A DNA stretch of 64,000 nucleotides from Advenella sp. FME57 (GCF_014897675.1 NZ_JABUXU010000008.1:62001-126000); one strand, 5' to 3'; positions 1-10,337 are shown, numbered from the stretch's first letter. Notes: generated from the letters alone by a model not told the origin. Made by a program: numbers and translations.

Positions 1-773
1 GCCGTGACGCTGCCGTCGGTTGTGGCCAGTTCGCCCAGCAGTTCCGGACTGATGGTCAGCAGGTCGCAGCCGGCCAGCGCCAGTACCTGCCCGACATTGC
101 GAAAGCTCGCACCCATGATCTCGGTTTTGATGCCATGGCGACGATAGTACTGATATATCCGGGTGACCGATTGCACGCCCGGATCGTTTATTCCACTGTT
201 ATCCGCTTCTACCCAGTTGCTGGCTGCTGCCTTTTTATGCCAATCGTAAATACGCCCGACAAAGGGTGAAATCAGCGTCACCCCGGCGTCGGCGCAGACG
301 ACTGCCTGGATTAGGGAGAACAGCAGGGTCATATTGCAGGCGATCCCTTCCTTTTGCAGGATGCGCGCAGCGGCAATGCCTTCCCAGGTCGATGCGATCT
401 TGATCAGCACACGCTTGTGATCCACACCGGCTTGATCGTACAGCTCAATAATGCGGCGCGCACGGGCCACCGTGCCTTCCGTGTCGAATGACAGGCGCGC
501 ATCCACTTCCGTGGACACCCGCCCCGGCACGATTTCAAGAATCCGTCTGCCGAATTCAACCAGAATATGATCCAGTGTATCTGCGGGCGTTGCCTCGGGG
601 TACCTGGCAAGCGTGTTCTGCAGAATCGGACGGTAGGCGTCCTTAGACAGGGCTTTGAGGATCAGTGAAGGATTGGTGGTTGCATCGGTGGGCTTGAGCT
701 CACGCATGCTTTCGAAGTCACCCGTATCGGCAACCACAGTTGTGAATTTTCTGAGTTGGTCAAGTTGATTCAT
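1..773 (-). CDS. tal: Transaldolase (3' end cut by window edge)
   Basis: Cytosolic pentose-phosphate enzyme moving a dihydroxyacetone unit between sugar phosphates. About 257 residues are visible, against about 317 for the TalB type; the C-terminal part lies beyond base 1. Seen: N-terminal [20 protein letters not shown], then TNPSLILKA, then [13 protein letters not shown], which carries the Schiff-base lysine, followed by CNMTLLFS and a [10 protein letters not shown] segment. All are typical of the TalB subfamily. The ATG (complement of 771-773) is chosen because the family starts at this point. It is transcribed away from the unknown exported gene on the other strand. The identity is firm; only completeness is unknown. 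Confidence 0.95.
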   Translation of the reverse strand, partial: MNQLDQLRKFTTVVADTGDFESMRELKPTDATTNPSLILKALSKDAYRPILQNTLARYPEATPADTLDHILVEFGRRILEIVPGRVSTEVDARLSFDTEGTVARARRIIELYDQAGVDHKRVLIKIASTWEGIAAARILQKEGIACNMTLLFSLIQAVVCADAGVTLISPFVGRIYDWHKKAAASNWVEADNSGINDPGVQSVTRIYQYYRRHGIKTEIMGASFRNVGQVLALAGCDLLTISPELLGELATTDGSVT

Positions 774-1140
774 ATGGGAGGTTTCCTGCACGGCCAGTGG
801 TAACATATTTGCCGTTTCCTGCAAACCATTGCTCCTTTCCGGCTCGATGAAAAATTGTAAATTAACGGTTGATTATTTCAAAATCTTACGGATACGTGTA
901 TATTACCCGCAATATACAGGCAAGATTCGAATACCGGTCGCCTGACACATATTGTCATCTGGTTTGGCCTGAAAAAACCGGCGGTGGGTGCCCTGCGCTG
1001 GCGGTGTCCATAGCTCCGCACCGCAAGCGACGCGGATACAAACGCGCTTGAAAATATTGTAAATGTGATTATTGCGACGGCTTGGGTCGTCCAGTTTTTT
1101 TATTCCATTCAAAACTGTACAGGAAAGGGTTAAGGGCAGA
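774..1140. other. Intergenic region between divergent tal and an exported-protein gene
   Basis: This stretch should contain the promoters of both flanking genes. A short frame at 869-1051 has no recognisable content and is not called. The only clear structure is the dyad at 897-918. Confidence 0.5.
897..918. repeat. Perfect 8-6-8 inverted repeat, candidate operator
   Basis: TGTATATT and AATATACA are separated by acccgc. The dyad sits between the divergent tal and exported-protein genes and is AT-rich in a GC-rich setting. It has no T-run, so a protein-binding site is more likely than a terminator. The binding regulator is unknown. Confidence 0.4.
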
Positions 1141-2052
1141 ATGCTTGTCAAGTGGTGCAGGGCAATATTGCTGACGGGGCTCGCTGTGATGTCAGGTACG
1201 TATCTACCAGTCGCATCCAGCCAGATAATCTCGTTCGCAAATCCCTTCGTCGGGGTCGGATCCGCACAACAGGAAATTTCCCTGAATCCCTGTCTGCCTG
1301 AAACTGAAGTCCGCAATCAATTTGGCGCCAGTGCGGTCCTGCAATTGCAGCAGGCGGTAAAGCAGTGGCCGGCCCAATTGTGCAAGGATTCAACCGTTGC
1401 CCGTAATCTGGCTGATTGGTTTTACAACAGTTCGGCGCTGCTTGCCAAAACCGACAGGCCGTTGGTCATGGCGGACATTATCCACCACCGCACCCGGACG
1501 CTGCTTGCCTGCCGCGACCTCAGATGTCTGCGCGATAAACTGCCCTCCATGGTCGATTGGGCTAAAACCAACCTTGACCGCACGCCTGTCTACGGAATAG
1601 ATGATCAGCCCATCAATGTCGAAGGCGCCTTGCTGTCCCTGCCCAGGCTGTCTCTGCGCGGCCTGGATCTGCCGTTGCCTGGTCAGCAAAAATTCTGTGG
1701 CGGTGGCGGTATTGATGATCTTCTTTTTTTCAGCACCAATCTGAAAGTATCGGGCAAGGCCTACGTGCTGGTCAAATGCAAGGCGGACAGCGGAGAGCGC
1801 AAAAGCTGGATCCTGGAGAACGACGGCGGCAAGGACTGGCGTGCCGTGGTGGATCTGCGCGCCAGTTCCATGCAGATCGGCAACTTGCGTCGTAATAATC
1901 ATCCCATCATTTTCAGTTATCTGGAAGAAAATCGCGGTACGCGAGTACGGATCCTGAGCTATCAGGACAACAGCTACCGGGAAATGTTGCGCTTTCTGGT
2001 TGTAGAAGATCGCAGCAAGCTTGCGCATGCGTTCGAGGTAGAGAGCCAGTAG
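1141..2052 (+). CDS. Exported protein of unknown function
   Basis: I do not recognise a family. The frame opens upstream at 1072, but ATG 1141 is preferred: it follows a purine-rich AGGAAAGGG and begins a clear signal peptide (MLVKWCRAILLTGLAVMSG, cleavage near the following SYLPVASS-like stretch). The mature part, about 275 residues, has a cluster of cysteines (LNPCLPE, QLCKD, LACRDLRCLRDKL, QKFCGGGG, VKCKAD) that could form disulfides in the periplasm. The N-terminal half resembles lysozyme-inhibitor-like or LprI-like secreted proteins in cysteine layout, but this is only an impression. It stands alone, about 110 bases upstream of carA on the same strand. Confidence 0.7.
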   Translation: MLVKWCRAILLTGLAVMSGTYLPVASSQIISFANPFVGVGSAQQEISLNPCLPETEVRNQFGASAVLQLQQAVKQWPAQLCKDSTVARNLADWFYNSSALLAKTDRPLVMADIIHHRTRTLLACRDLRCLRDKLPSMVDWAKTNLDRTPVYGIDDQPINVEGALLSLPRLSLRGLDLPLPGQQKFCGGGGIDDLLFFSTNLKVSGKAYVLVKCKADSGERKSWILENDGGKDWRAVVDLRASSMQIGNLRRNNHPIIFSYLEENRGTRVRILSYQDNSYREMLRFLVVEDRSKLAHAFEVESQ

Positions 2053-2112
2053 TTCGTTCGGTTTTCTTGCGAAATTACCCTTAAGTTTTTTCTATCGTCA
2101 AGCCTTACTCTG

Positions 2113-2118
2113 TATAAT
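2113..2118 (+). promoter_or_regulatory. Likely -10 element of carAB
   Basis: A perfect TATAAT lies 41 bases before the carA start. No good -35 hexamer is visible at 16-18 bases upstream, where the sequence is T-rich (TCTATC or TTTTTC). Confidence 0.5.
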
Positions 2119-2159
2119 AGAAAGGTTTACTTATCGATACCAAATTTTCGGGGTTCTGC

Positions 2160-3314
2160 GTGCTCACGTCTTCCATATTCGAGGATAATCCTCAATTTCC
2201 CACCGCAATTCTGGCTCTGGCAGATGGCACGATTTTCAAGGGAATATCCATCGGGGCAAACGGCCATAGCGTGGCCGAACTGGTGTTTAATACGGCCATG
2301 ACCGGATACCAGGAAATCCTTACCGATCCCAGCTATACCAACCAGCTTGTCCTGCTGACCTATCCGCATATCGGCAATACGGGTATCAACCCTGAAGATG
2401 TCGAGTCTTCAAAGGTCCATGCCGCCGGTCTGGTTGTCCGGGACTGCCCGCGACGTCTTTCCAATTTCCGTGCTACCCAGTCACTGCCCGACTATCTTAA
2501 AGAGCAGGGTGTCGTTGCCATCTCCGGCATTGATACCCGCAAACTTACCCGTCGCCTGCGCGAGGGCGGCGCCCAGGGCGCCTGCATTCTTGTCGGCGAC
2601 GATGAGCAGAAGGCCATCGCCCTGGCAGCCGCCTATGCCGGCATGGCCGGGCAGGACCTGGCCAAGGTGGTCAGTCGCAGCGCACGCGAAGAATGGCGCG
2701 AAGGCACCTGGCAGCGCACCATGGGTTATACCCAGCCGCAGCAGGATCGCTTTCATGTTGTCGCTTACGACTTCGGCGTCAAATCCAATATTCTGCGTAT
2801 CCTGGCTGATCTGGGCTGTCGGCTGACGGTTGTGCCTGCCCAAACGGCGGCCGCCGATGTGCTGGCCCTGAACCCCGATGGCGTTTTTCTGGCCAACGGT
2901 CCCGGCGATCCGGAACCCTGCGATTACGCCATCGAAACGGCACGCGTGGTCATGGAAAAAAGAATTCCGCTTTTTGGCATCTGCCTGGGGCATCAGATCA
3001 TGGGCCTGGCGCTCAATGCGCGCACCGTCAAAATGAAAAACGGCCACCATGGCGCCAACCATCCGGTCAAGGATGTGCAAAGCGGAAGGGTATACATTAC
3101 CAGCCAGAATCATGGCTTTGCCGTAGACGCAGACACATTGCCGGACAATGCCCGTGTTACCCACGTGTCCCTGTTTGACGGTTCACTGCAGGGTTTTGAA
3201 CTGACTGATCGTCCTGCCTTCTGCTTCCAGGGACACCCCGAAGCCAGCCCTGGCCCGCACGATATCATCGTGCTGTTTGAAAAATTCATCCGCTCCATGA
3301 GCGAAAAAAACTAG
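2160..3314 (+). CDS. carA: Carbamoyl-phosphate synthase small (glutaminase) subunit
   Basis: Hydrolyses glutamine and passes ammonia to CarB for carbamoyl phosphate, feeding arginine and pyrimidine synthesis. The 384-residue length is normal. The N-terminal CPSase domain contains [17 protein letters not shown] and TYPHIGNTG. The C-terminal class I amidotransferase domain has the nucleophile in FGICLGHQ (about residue 275) and the His/Glu pair in [11 protein letters not shown] (about 358). The start is GTG, which places the family's [12 protein letters not shown] block near residue 20 as in relatives. carB follows after 7 bases, so the two form one transcript. Confidence 0.97.
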   Translation: MLTSSIFEDNPQFPTAILALADGTIFKGISIGANGHSVAELVFNTAMTGYQEILTDPSYTNQLVLLTYPHIGNTGINPEDVESSKVHAAGLVVRDCPRRLSNFRATQSLPDYLKEQGVVAISGIDTRKLTRRLREGGAQGACILVGDDEQKAIALAAAYAGMAGQDLAKVVSRSAREEWREGTWQRTMGYTQPQQDRFHVVAYDFGVKSNILRILADLGCRLTVVPAQTAAADVLALNPDGVFLANGPGDPEPCDYAIETARVVMEKRIPLFGICLGHQIMGLALNARTVKMKNGHHGANHPVKDVQSGRVYITSQNHGFAVDADTLPDNARVTHVSLFDGSLQGFELTDRPAFCFQGHPEASPGPHDIIVLFEKFIRSMSEKN

Positions 3315-3321
3315 AGATATC

Positions 3322-6300
3322 ATGCCCAAGCGTACCGACATAAAAAGCATATTGATTATCGGCGCTGGTCCGATCATTATTGGTCAGGCCTGCGAATTTG
3401 ATTATTCGGGTGCACAGGCGTGCAAAGCCCTGAAAGCCGAAGGCTATCGCACCATCCTGGTCAACAGCAACCCGGCTACCATCATGACCGATCCGGAAAC
3501 CGCCGATGTGACCTATATCGAGCCGATTACCTGGAAAGCCGTCGAAAAAATCATTGAAGTGGAGCGTCCCGATGCGCTGCTGCCCACCATGGGCGGACAG
3601 ACCGCGCTGAACTGCGCGCTTGATCTTGCCCATAACGGCGTACTGGAAAAATATAACGTCCAGATGATTGGCGCCAACGAGCAGGCCATTGAGAAAGCAG
3701 AAGACCGTTTGAAGTTCAAGGACGCCATGACCAGTATTGGTCTGGAATCGGCCAAGTCGGGCGTAGCCCATACGTTGGACGAAGCCTGGGACGTGCAAAA
3801 GCGCATTGCTGCAGAAGCGGGGACCAGCGGTTTCCCGGCAGTCATTCGCCCCAGCTTTACGCTGGGCGGCACAGGTGGCGGTATTGCCTATAACGCCGAA
3901 GAATTTGAAACGATTTGCCGTCGGGGTCTTGAAGCGTCGCCAACCAGCGAACTGCTGATCGAGGAATCGCTGCTGGGCTGGAAAGAATACGAGATGGAAG
4001 TGGTGCGCGACAAGGCGGACAACTGCATCATTATCTGCTCAATTGAAAACCTTGATCCCATGGGCGTGCACACCGGCGATTCGATCACCGTGGCGCCTGC
4101 ACAGACCTTGACCGACAAGGAATACCAGATCATGCGGAACGCGTCTATCGCGGTGCTGCGCGAGATCGGGGTAGAGACCGGCGGCTCCAACGTTCAGTTT
4201 GCCGTCAATCCCGAAAATGGCCGCATGATCGTGATTGAAATGAACCCGCGCGTATCGCGTTCCTCGGCGCTGGCTTCCAAGGCAACGGGCTTTCCGATTG
4301 CCAAAGTGGCGGCACGCCTGGCCGTGGGCTATACGCTGGACGAATTGCAAAATGAAATTACCGGCGGCGAAACGCCCGCATCGTTTGAGCCGACCATCGA
4401 TTACGTGGTCACCAAAATTCCTCGCTTTGCCTTCGAAAAATTCCCGCAGGCCGACTCCCGTCTGACGACGCAGATGAAATCGGTGGGCGAAGTCATGGCC
4501 ATGGGACGCACCTTTCAGGAGTCATTCCAGAAAGCGCTGCGCGGGCTTGAAGTCGGCGTCGATGGCCTGAACCAGAAAACGCTTGATCGTGAAAAACTGC
4601 AGGTGGAGCTGGCCGAGCCGGGTCCGGAACGGATCTGGTATGTGGGCGATGCGTTTGCCCAGGGTTTCACCCTGGATGAAGTGCATTCCCTGACCAAGAT
4701 TGATCCCTGGTTTCTGGAGCAGATCAAGGAAATCGTCGACATTGAACTGGAGCTTGAACAGAAAACGCTGTCCGATCTGAACGAGACCGTCATGCGCCGC
4801 CTGAAGCGTCGCGGCTTTTCTGATCGTCGGCTGGCGTTCTTGCTGGATGTATCCGAGTCCGAGGTACGCAAGGTGCGTCATCAGCTGGGCGTGCGTCCGG
4901 TCTACAAGCGGGTAGATACCTGCGCGGCCGAGTTCGCCACGAAAACAGCGTATATGTATTCCACTTACGAAGAAGAGTGCGAATCACACCCTACGGACAA
5001 AAAGAAGATCATTGTGCTGGGCGGCGGTCCGAACCGCATCGGTCAGGGGATCGAGTTTGACTATTGCTGCGTGCATGCCGCCCTGGCGCTGCGCGAAGAC
5101 GGCTATGAAACCATCATGGTCAACTGCAATCCGGAAACAGTCTCGACCGATTACGATACTTCCGATCGCCTGTATTTCGAACCGCTCACGCTTGAAGACG
5201 TACTGGAAATCGTGCATCTGGAGCGCCCGGTCGGCATGATCGTGCAGTATGGCGGGCAAACCCCGCTGAAACTGGCGCGTGCACTTGAAGCCAATGGCGT
5301 TCCGATCATTGGCACCAGTCCCGAATCCATTGATGTGGCCGAAGATCGCGAGCGCTTCCAGAAGCTGCTGCAAAAACTCGGTCTGCGCCAACCGCCAAAC
5401 CGGACAGCGCGCACCGAAGCGGAAGCCATTGCCCATGCGACCGAAATTGGTTACCCGTTGGTGGTGCGCCCAAGCTACGTGCTGGGCGGCCGCGCCATGG
5501 AGATTGTCCATGAACAGACCGATCTGGAACGCTATATGCGTGAAGCCGTCAAGGTCAGCAATGATTCTCCGGTGCTGCTTGATCGTTTCCTGAACGATGC
5601 AACAGAAGTGGACGTCGATTGTCTGGCCGACGACGAAGTGGTGTTCATTGGCGGTGTAATGGAACATATCGAACAGGCGGGCGTACACTCGGGCGATTCG
5701 GCCTGCAGCCTTCCTCCGTATTCGCTCTCGGCAGAGGTGATCGAGGAAATCGAGCGGCAGACCAGTCTGATGGCACGCGCGCTGAACGTGCGTGGCCTGA
5801 TGAATGTACAGTTCGCCATCCAGGACGGGCAGGTCTATGTGCTGGAGGTCAATCCGCGCGCGTCTCGCACCGTGCCGTTTGTCTCGAAAGTAACCGGCTA
5901 TCAGCTGGCCAAGATCGCGGCGCGTGCCATGGCCGGCAAGTCGCTGGCCGAGCAGGGTGTGACCGAGCAAGTGGTGCCGTCTTATTTCAGCGTCAAGGAA
6001 GCCGTCTTCCCGTTCGTCAAGTTCCCTGGCGTAGACACCATACTGGGTCCGGAAATGAAGTCTACCGGTGAAGTCATGGGCGTCGGACGCACTTTCGGTG
6101 AAGCCTTCGTCAAGTCCCAACTTGCTGCCGGCGTGCTTCTGCCGGAAACCGGCACTGCCTTTATCAGCGTCAAGGATCAGGATAAATCCAAGGCGGTGGA
6201 GCTGGCCCGTGGCCTGGTCAATCTGGGTTTCAAAGTAGTGGCCACACGTGGTACGGCCGCCAAACTCATTGAGGCTGGCGTACAGGCGCAGGTGGTCAAT

Positions 6301-6573
6301 AAAGTGACTGAAGGGCGCCCGCACGTGGTCGATATGCTCAAGAACGGTGAAATTCAGCTTGTCATCAATACCGTGGAAGAGCGCCGCAATGCGATCTCCG
6401 ACTCGCGCGTGATCCGCACGCAGTCGCTGGCCGATCGTGTTACCTTCTTTACCACGCTGGCCGGCGCCCGTGCGGCAATCGAAGGCATGCAATATCTGCG
6501 CGACTCCGATGGCATCCAGGTGTATTCACTACAGGATCTGCACGCCGGACTGGCTTCGGCAAAGAAGACATAA
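3322..6573 (+). CDS. carB: Carbamoyl-phosphate synthase large subunit
   Basis: Synthesises carbamoyl phosphate from bicarbonate, ammonia and two ATP. The 1083 residues match the family. Two ATP-grasp halves are visible: the first opens with [22 protein letters not shown], abbreviated here to GAGPIIIGQ, and the second with [15 protein letters not shown]. The C-terminal MGS-like allosteric domain ([19 protein letters not shown] onward) normally senses UMP or ornithine. Forms the CarAB complex with the upstream gene. A short GC-rich dyad (6573-6592) right after the stop could end transcription, but it has no T-run. Confidence 0.98.
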   Translation: MPKRTDIKSILIIGAGPIIIGQACEFDYSGAQACKALKAEGYRTILVNSNPATIMTDPETADVTYIEPITWKAVEKIIEVERPDALLPTMGGQTALNCALDLAHNGVLEKYNVQMIGANEQAIEKAEDRLKFKDAMTSIGLESAKSGVAHTLDEAWDVQKRIAAEAGTSGFPAVIRPSFTLGGTGGGIAYNAEEFETICRRGLEASPTSELLIEESLLGWKEYEMEVVRDKADNCIIICSIENLDPMGVHTGDSITVAPAQTLTDKEYQIMRNASIAVLREIGVETGGSNVQFAVNPENGRMIVIEMNPRVSRSSALASKATGFPIAKVAARLAVGYTLDELQNEITGGETPASFEPTIDYVVTKIPRFAFEKFPQADSRLTTQMKSVGEVMAMGRTFQESFQKALRGLEVGVDGLNQKTLDREKLQVELAEPGPERIWYVGDAFAQGFTLDEVHSLTKIDPWFLEQIKEIVDIELELEQKTLSDLNETVMRRLKRRGFSDRRLAFLLDVSESEVRKVRHQLGVRPVYKRVDTCAAEFATKTAYMYSTYEEECESHPTDKKKIIVLGGGPNRIGQGIEFDYCCVHAALALREDGYETIMVNCNPETVSTDYDTSDRLYFEPLTLEDVLEIVHLERPVGMIVQYGGQTPLKLARALEANGVPIIGTSPESIDVAEDRERFQKLLQKLGLRQPPNRTARTEAEAIAHATEIGYPLVVRPSYVLGGRAMEIVHEQTDLERYMREAVKVSNDSPVLLDRFLNDATEVDVDCLADDEVVFIGGVMEHIEQAGVHSGDSACSLPPYSLSAEVIEEIERQTSLMARALNVRGLMNVQFAIQDGQVYVLEVNPRASRTVPFVSKVTGYQLAKIAARAMAGKSLAEQGVTEQVVPSYFSVKEAVFPFVKFPGVDTILGPEMKSTGEVMGVGRTFGEAFVKSQLAAGVLLPETGTAFISVKDQDKSKAVELARGLVNLGFKVVATRGTAAKLIEAGVQAQVVNKVTEGRPHVVDMLKNGEIQLVINTVEERRNAISDSRVIRTQSLADRVTFFTTLAGARAAIEGMQYLRDSDGIQVYSLQDLHAGLASAKKT

Positions 6574-6611
6574 GTCGGTTGGCGGGCCGACTGGCTATTG
6601 CGTGTAGCTAA

Positions 6612-6626
6612 TGAGAACGATTGCCA
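6612..6626 (+). promoter_or_regulatory. Candidate Fur box upstream of ferritin gene
   Basis: TGAGAACGATTGCCA matches 10 of 14 informative positions of the 7-1-7 Fur consensus TGATAATNATTATCA, within AATGAGAACGATTGCCATT. It lies about 100 bases before the ferritin start. Iron control of ferritin is expected; the match is by eye. Confidence 0.45.
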
Positions 6627-6728
6627 TTTTTCTTCGTGAAATTTGGCAATTTTTCTTTATAGGGCATGCGCCGCGCAAACCTCTCTTAAAATAGGGTTTT
6701 ACGTTTGATTCTTTCAAGGAGCAGCATA

Positions 6729-7193
6729 ATGAAAGGCCATCCTAAAGTCATAGACTATCTGAACTTTCTGCTTTCAGGTGAACTCGCAGCACGGGACCAG
6801 TACTTCATTCACTCACGTATGTACCATGAATGGGGCTATACCAAGCTGTTCGAGCGTATCGGTCACGAAATGCAGGATGAGACGGATCACGCCGATGCGC
6901 TGATTCGTCGCATTCTTTTGCTGGAAGGCACACCCAAGATGGTATCTGCAGATATCCGGGTGGGCAAGGACGTGCCCGAAATGCTGCAACTTGACCTGGA
7001 TACCGAGTTTGAAGTTCGGGACAATCTGAAAAAAGGCATCGCGCTTTGCGAAGAGTCCGGTGATTACGTAACACGTGAAATGTTGCGTGTGCAACTGGAA
7101 GATACCGAGGAAGATCACGCGCACTGGCTGGAACAGCAACTGGGCCTGATTGAACGACTCGGTCTGCAGAACTATCTTCAATCACAGCTGTAA
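6729..7193 (+). CDS. ftnA: Bacterioferritin-family ferritin, FtnA/BfrA type without the haem methionine
   Basis: Iron-storage subunit that oxidises and mineralises Fe(II) in a 24-mer shell. 154 residues from ATG 6729, which follows CAAGGAG; the longer upstream frame lacks family similarity. Diiron-site residues are present: Glu18 in [11 protein letters not shown], Glu51 and His54 in DETDHAD, a Glu near 93, and the TEEDH segment. The haem ligand of true bacterioferritins, Met52, is Thr here. That pattern, together with [16 protein letters not shown] and LLEGTPKM, matches from memory the P. aeruginosa protein called BfrA and later FtnA. Automatic annotation would call it bacterioferritin (bfr). 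Confidence 0.9.
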   Translation: MKGHPKVIDYLNFLLSGELAARDQYFIHSRMYHEWGYTKLFERIGHEMQDETDHADALIRRILLLEGTPKMVSADIRVGKDVPEMLQLDLDTEFEVRDNLKKGIALCEESGDYVTREMLRVQLEDTEEDHAHWLEQQLGLIERLGLQNYLQSQL

Positions 7194-7205
7194 TAATTTC
7201 GATTG

Positions 7206-7232
7206 TAATATCACGAAATTCTAATATCACGA
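7206..7232. repeat. Two direct copies of TAATATCACGA, 16 bases apart
   Basis: Copies at 7206-7216 and 7222-7232 occupy the 57-base gap between the ferritin and SDR genes. The spacing is about 1.5 helical turns. Could be a tandem regulator site or chance in an AT-rich gap. Confidence 0.3.
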
Positions 7233-7250
7233 TAGCGATTGCATACCGAC

Positions 7251-8003
7251 ATGCGTGTTTTTATTAGTGGCGCCAGTAGCGGTTTGGGCGAGGCTTTTGC
7301 CCGGTATTACGACGCCCGCGGCGCGCAACTGGGTCTTTTCGCCCGCTCGGGCGAAAAGCTGGAAGCGCTATCGTCATCGTTGTCAAAACCAGCGGCATGC
7401 TATGTTGGCGATGTACGGCATGCGGCCGATCTGCATGCTGCGGCTGCCGATTTTTTGCATAATGGTCCGGTGGATATTGTCATTGCCAATGCCGGCATCA
7501 GTGTCGGCATTCTCAATGGCATTGTCGAAGATGCCGAGGTGTTCCGGGAGATTATTGAAACCAATGTGCTGGGCATGGGGGCGACCTTCGAGCCCTTTAT
7601 TCCCGGAATGCACAGCAAGGGGAGCGGCACATTAGTGGGGATCAGCAGCGTTGCCGGTATTCGGGGCCTGCCCGGCTCCAGCGCCTATAGCGCATCCAAG
7701 GCAGCCGCCACGGTATTTCTGGAAAGTTTGCGCCTTGATCTGTACGGTACCGGCGTCAAAGTCGTAACGATCGCACCTGGGTTCATCGATACACCCATGA
7801 CGCAGCACAATCCTTATCCCATGCCGTTTTTGATGAAGCCCGATGCTTTTGCGCAGCGCGCAGGCCAGGCGATCGCTCTTGGCCGCCGCTATACCGTCAT
7901 TCCATGGCAGATGGGTCTGGTTGCCAGGCTGATGCGCTTCATTCCCGATGCGCTCTATGACCGTATGATGAGCCGAGCCGGCCGCAAGCCTCGCCGACAA
8001 TAG
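7251..8003 (+). CDS. Short-chain dehydrogenase/reductase
   Basis: Classical SDR, 250 residues, NAD(P)-dependent oxidoreductase of unknown substrate. Seen: cofactor motif SGASSGLGEAF at the N-terminus, NAG near residue 87, the catalytic Ser in ISSVAG and the YSASK Tyr/Lys pair. The C-terminal segment with FIDTPMTQ is typical of the family. ATG 7251 is chosen over TTG 7239 because it begins directly at the first beta strand. No strong ribosome-binding site is visible. It is convergent with the histidine phosphatase gene. Confidence 0.85.
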   Translation: MRVFISGASSGLGEAFARYYDARGAQLGLFARSGEKLEALSSSLSKPAACYVGDVRHAADLHAAAADFLHNGPVDIVIANAGISVGILNGIVEDAEVFREIIETNVLGMGATFEPFIPGMHSKGSGTLVGISSVAGIRGLPGSSAYSASKAAATVFLESLRLDLYGTGVKVVTIAPGFIDTPMTQHNPYPMPFLMKPDAFAQRAGQAIALGRRYTVIPWQMGLVARLMRFIPDALYDRMMSRAGRKPRRQ

Positions 8004-8032
8004 GCGCCATCCCGTCAGGCTCGGCCAGCCCG

Positions 8033-8054
8033 GCACCCATCACTGCGTGGGTGC
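8033..8054. terminator. Hairpin between convergent SDR and phosphatase genes
   Basis: GCACCCA and TGGGTGC pair around an 8-base loop, extended by CCGG/CCGG with a small bulge. It lies between two convergent stops. There is no T-run on either side, so intrinsic termination is uncertain. Confidence 0.4.
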
Positions 8055-8087
8055 GCCGGTAGCCGGACCAATTTTATGCTTTGAACT

Positions 8088-8729
8088 TTATGCCTCGGTC
8101 ACCGCTTGTGGCAAATGACTTGTGTCGGCCCAGGACACAATCTGCCAGCTGTCGTCATTGGCAATGCGCAGGCGGTTGATGCTGGTATTGCGTTGGGTGA
8201 ATTGACGTGGCGCATCGGGCGTCAGCTTGCCGGCAGCCCGCCACATCATGTCAATCGCGCCACCATGGCTTACGATCATGATTGTTTCGTTTCTGTGCTT
8301 TTGTGCCAGTGCGTTCAGTGTCTGCCTGATCCGTGCGTAAAAGGTCGCCAGGTCCTCAGCCTTGTGTTCGTCCTGGTCCAGTTCTATCGTCAGATTGTGA
8401 TTGCGTGCCGAATCAAAGCCGGTCAGCTCTGACCAGAGCCGGCCTTCGAGAATACCGTAATTGCGTTCGCGCAGCCCTGGCAGGCGATGAATGGGCTTGT
8501 TGCATGACTGGGCATAGGGCAGGGCGGTGTGGTATGCCCGCTGCAGATCACTCGTATAAATGTGTTCGGGCGTCGCGTTGCTAAAACAGCCTTGCAGATG
8601 CGTGTTGAGCGCCTGGGCCTGGGCGATGCCGTTGGGGTTTAGCGGAATGTCGCGCCAACCCTGCAGGCGACGCTCGGCATTCCAGTCGGTTTCGCCATGG
8701 CGGATAATCCAGAAATCGGTATGTGACAT
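8088..8729 (-). CDS. Histidine phosphatase family protein (phosphoglycerate-mutase-like)
   Basis: Cytosolic phosphohydrolase of the histidine phosphatase superfamily, 213 residues. The active-site RHGETDWN is at the N-terminus with the phospho-accepting His. TSDLQRAYHTA follows, and the second catalytic His lies in MIVSHGGAID. ERNYGILEGR matches the GpmB/CobC-like branch. The frame is open 30 codons further upstream, but ATG 8729 puts the RHG motif at the usual position. Substrate (phosphoglycerate, cobalamin precursor or other) cannot be told from the sequence. Confidence 0.88.
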   Translation of the reverse strand: MSHTDFWIIRHGETDWNAERRLQGWRDIPLNPNGIAQAQALNTHLQGCFSNATPEHIYTSDLQRAYHTALPYAQSCNKPIHRLPGLRERNYGILEGRLWSELTGFDSARNHNLTIELDQDEHKAEDLATFYARIRQTLNALAQKHRNETIMIVSHGGAIDMMWRAAGKLTPDAPRQFTQRNTSINRLRIANDDSWQIVSWADTSHLPQAVTEA

Positions 8730-8880
8730 AGTTGGGCTTTCGAAGGGTAGTCGGGTGAAGGACAGAAAATGAGGGATAAAGGTCTTGCTGCCGGCCGCAG
8801 TTTTGCTTGCTCTGTGCACCGGTCAGGTCGTACACTGCATATCCAGCAAAATATGACATCACATCTGAATGGGGAAAGTA

Positions 8881-10242
8881 ATGAGTGGACCTTTTTTTCC
8901 AATCTGGCGGCGGGTTGACCGGGCCCGGGATCATCAGATTGTAGCACCCGATGAGCGCCTGTCCTGGCCGCAGACGGCGGTAATGGGTGCGCAACACGTT
9001 GTCGCCATGTTTGGCGCGACCGTGCTGGCCCCTCTGCTGATGGGTTTCGATGCCAACCTGGCCGTGCTGATGTCCGGCATCGGCACGTTGATCTTCTTCT
9101 TTTTCGTCGCTGGCCGGGTGCCCAGCTACCTGGGTTCCAGTTTTGCTTTCATCGGCGGCGTCATTTCCGTAACGGGGTATGCCGGCAGCGGCCCGAATGC
9201 CAACATCGGCGTCGCGCTGGGCGCCATTATCGTGTGCGGTTTGGTATATGCGCTGGTTGGGGTGGTGGTTTGGTACGCCAACAGCCGGGGCAATGGCTCG
9301 GCCTGGATCGAACGGCTGATGCCTCCTGTGGTTACCGGCGCCATCGTTGCCGTGATCGGCCTGAATCTGGCGCCTATTGCCGCCAAGGGTGCGATGGGTT
9401 CGGGTTCTACCTTCGAGGCGCTCATGGCCCTGATGACCATACTGTGCGTGGCCGGCGTCGCCGTTTTTACGCGCGGCATGATACAGCGCCTGCTGATTCT
9501 GCTGGGGTTGATCGCCGCTTGCGTCATTTACTGGCTGCTAACCAATGTGGCCGGTTTGGGTGCGCCGATTGACTTTTCCGGCGTGCAGGCCGCGGCCTGG
9601 TTCGGTTTGCCGACGCTGGTTGCTCCCGAGTTTACGGTATCGGCCATTTCAGTGATGGTGCCGGTCGCTGTAATTTTGATTGCTGAAAACCTGGGCCATA
9701 TCCGTGCGGTCAGCGCCATGACCGGGCAAAACCTGGACCAGTATCTGGGGCGCGCTTTCGTAGGCGACGGGGTTGCCACTATGATTTCAGGCGCTGTCGG
9801 CGGCACCGGCGTGACAACCTACGCAGAAAATATCGGTGTCATGGCCGTCACCCGTATTTATTCGACACTGGTGTTTGTGGCGGCCGCATGCATTGCCATC
9901 GTCCTGGGGTTTTCACCCAAATTCGGCGCACTGATCCATGCGATTCCCGGTCCGGTGCTGGGTGGTGTTTCCATGGTGGTTTTCGGTCTGATTGCCATTG
10001 CCGGCGCCCGTATCTGGGTGGTCAATCAGGTTGATTTTGGCGATAACCGGAACCTGATCGTGGCGGCCGTCACATTGCTGATGGGCGCCGGCAACTTTAC
10101 GCTGCAATTGGGCGCTTTCAAGCTCGAAGGCATCGGAACCGCCACCTTCGGCGCCATCATTTTGTATGCGTTGCTCAATTTGCGGCAGCGTTCCGCTGCC
10201 GAACCGGACCAGAGTCCGTTTGACCAGGAACAGGACCTGTAA
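8881..10242 (+). CDS. NCS2-family uracil/xanthine permease
   Basis: Inner-membrane proton-coupled nucleobase carrier, about 453 residues with 12-14 hydrophobic segments. Seen: VMGAQHVVAMFGATVLAP near the N-terminus, SSFAFIGG, AENLGHIRAV in the substrate-binding helix and GGTGVTTYAENIGVMAVT, all typical of the UraA/RutG branch. This favours pyrimidines over xanthine or urate. ATG 8881 follows GGGGAAAG at good spacing; ATG 8869 in frame would overlap that site. No rut genes or uracil phosphoribosyltransferase are adjacent, so it is a lone gene, with a strong terminator downstream. Confidence 0.88.
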   Translation: MSGPFFPIWRRVDRARDHQIVAPDERLSWPQTAVMGAQHVVAMFGATVLAPLLMGFDANLAVLMSGIGTLIFFFFVAGRVPSYLGSSFAFIGGVISVTGYAGSGPNANIGVALGAIIVCGLVYALVGVVVWYANSRGNGSAWIERLMPPVVTGAIVAVIGLNLAPIAAKGAMGSGSTFEALMALMTILCVAGVAVFTRGMIQRLLILLGLIAACVIYWLLTNVAGLGAPIDFSGVQAAAWFGLPTLVAPEFTVSAISVMVPVAVILIAENLGHIRAVSAMTGQNLDQYLGRAFVGDGVATMISGAVGGTGVTTYAENIGVMAVTRIYSTLVFVAAACIAIVLGFSPKFGALIHAIPGPVLGGVSMVVFGLIAIAGARIWVVNQVDFGDNRNLIVAAVTLLMGAGNFTLQLGAFKLEGIGTATFGAIILYALLNLRQRSAAEPDQSPFDQEQDL

Positions 10243-10337
10243 AACTGCAATTTTTTCAATTGTTTTCAAGACTTTAGCAACATTTTTCCGAATGCTTGCA
10301 TTTTGTTCAGGAATTGGAGACAATGTCATAACGATGT

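Noticed and set aside
869-1051. 60-residue frame upstream of the exported protein gene
   Set aside because: No homology, no ribosome-binding site, and it runs across the dyad at 897-918.
4984-6492. 502-residue minus-strand frame inside carB
   Set aside because: Shadow of carB on the opposite strand: carB is clearly coding and the frame has no homology.
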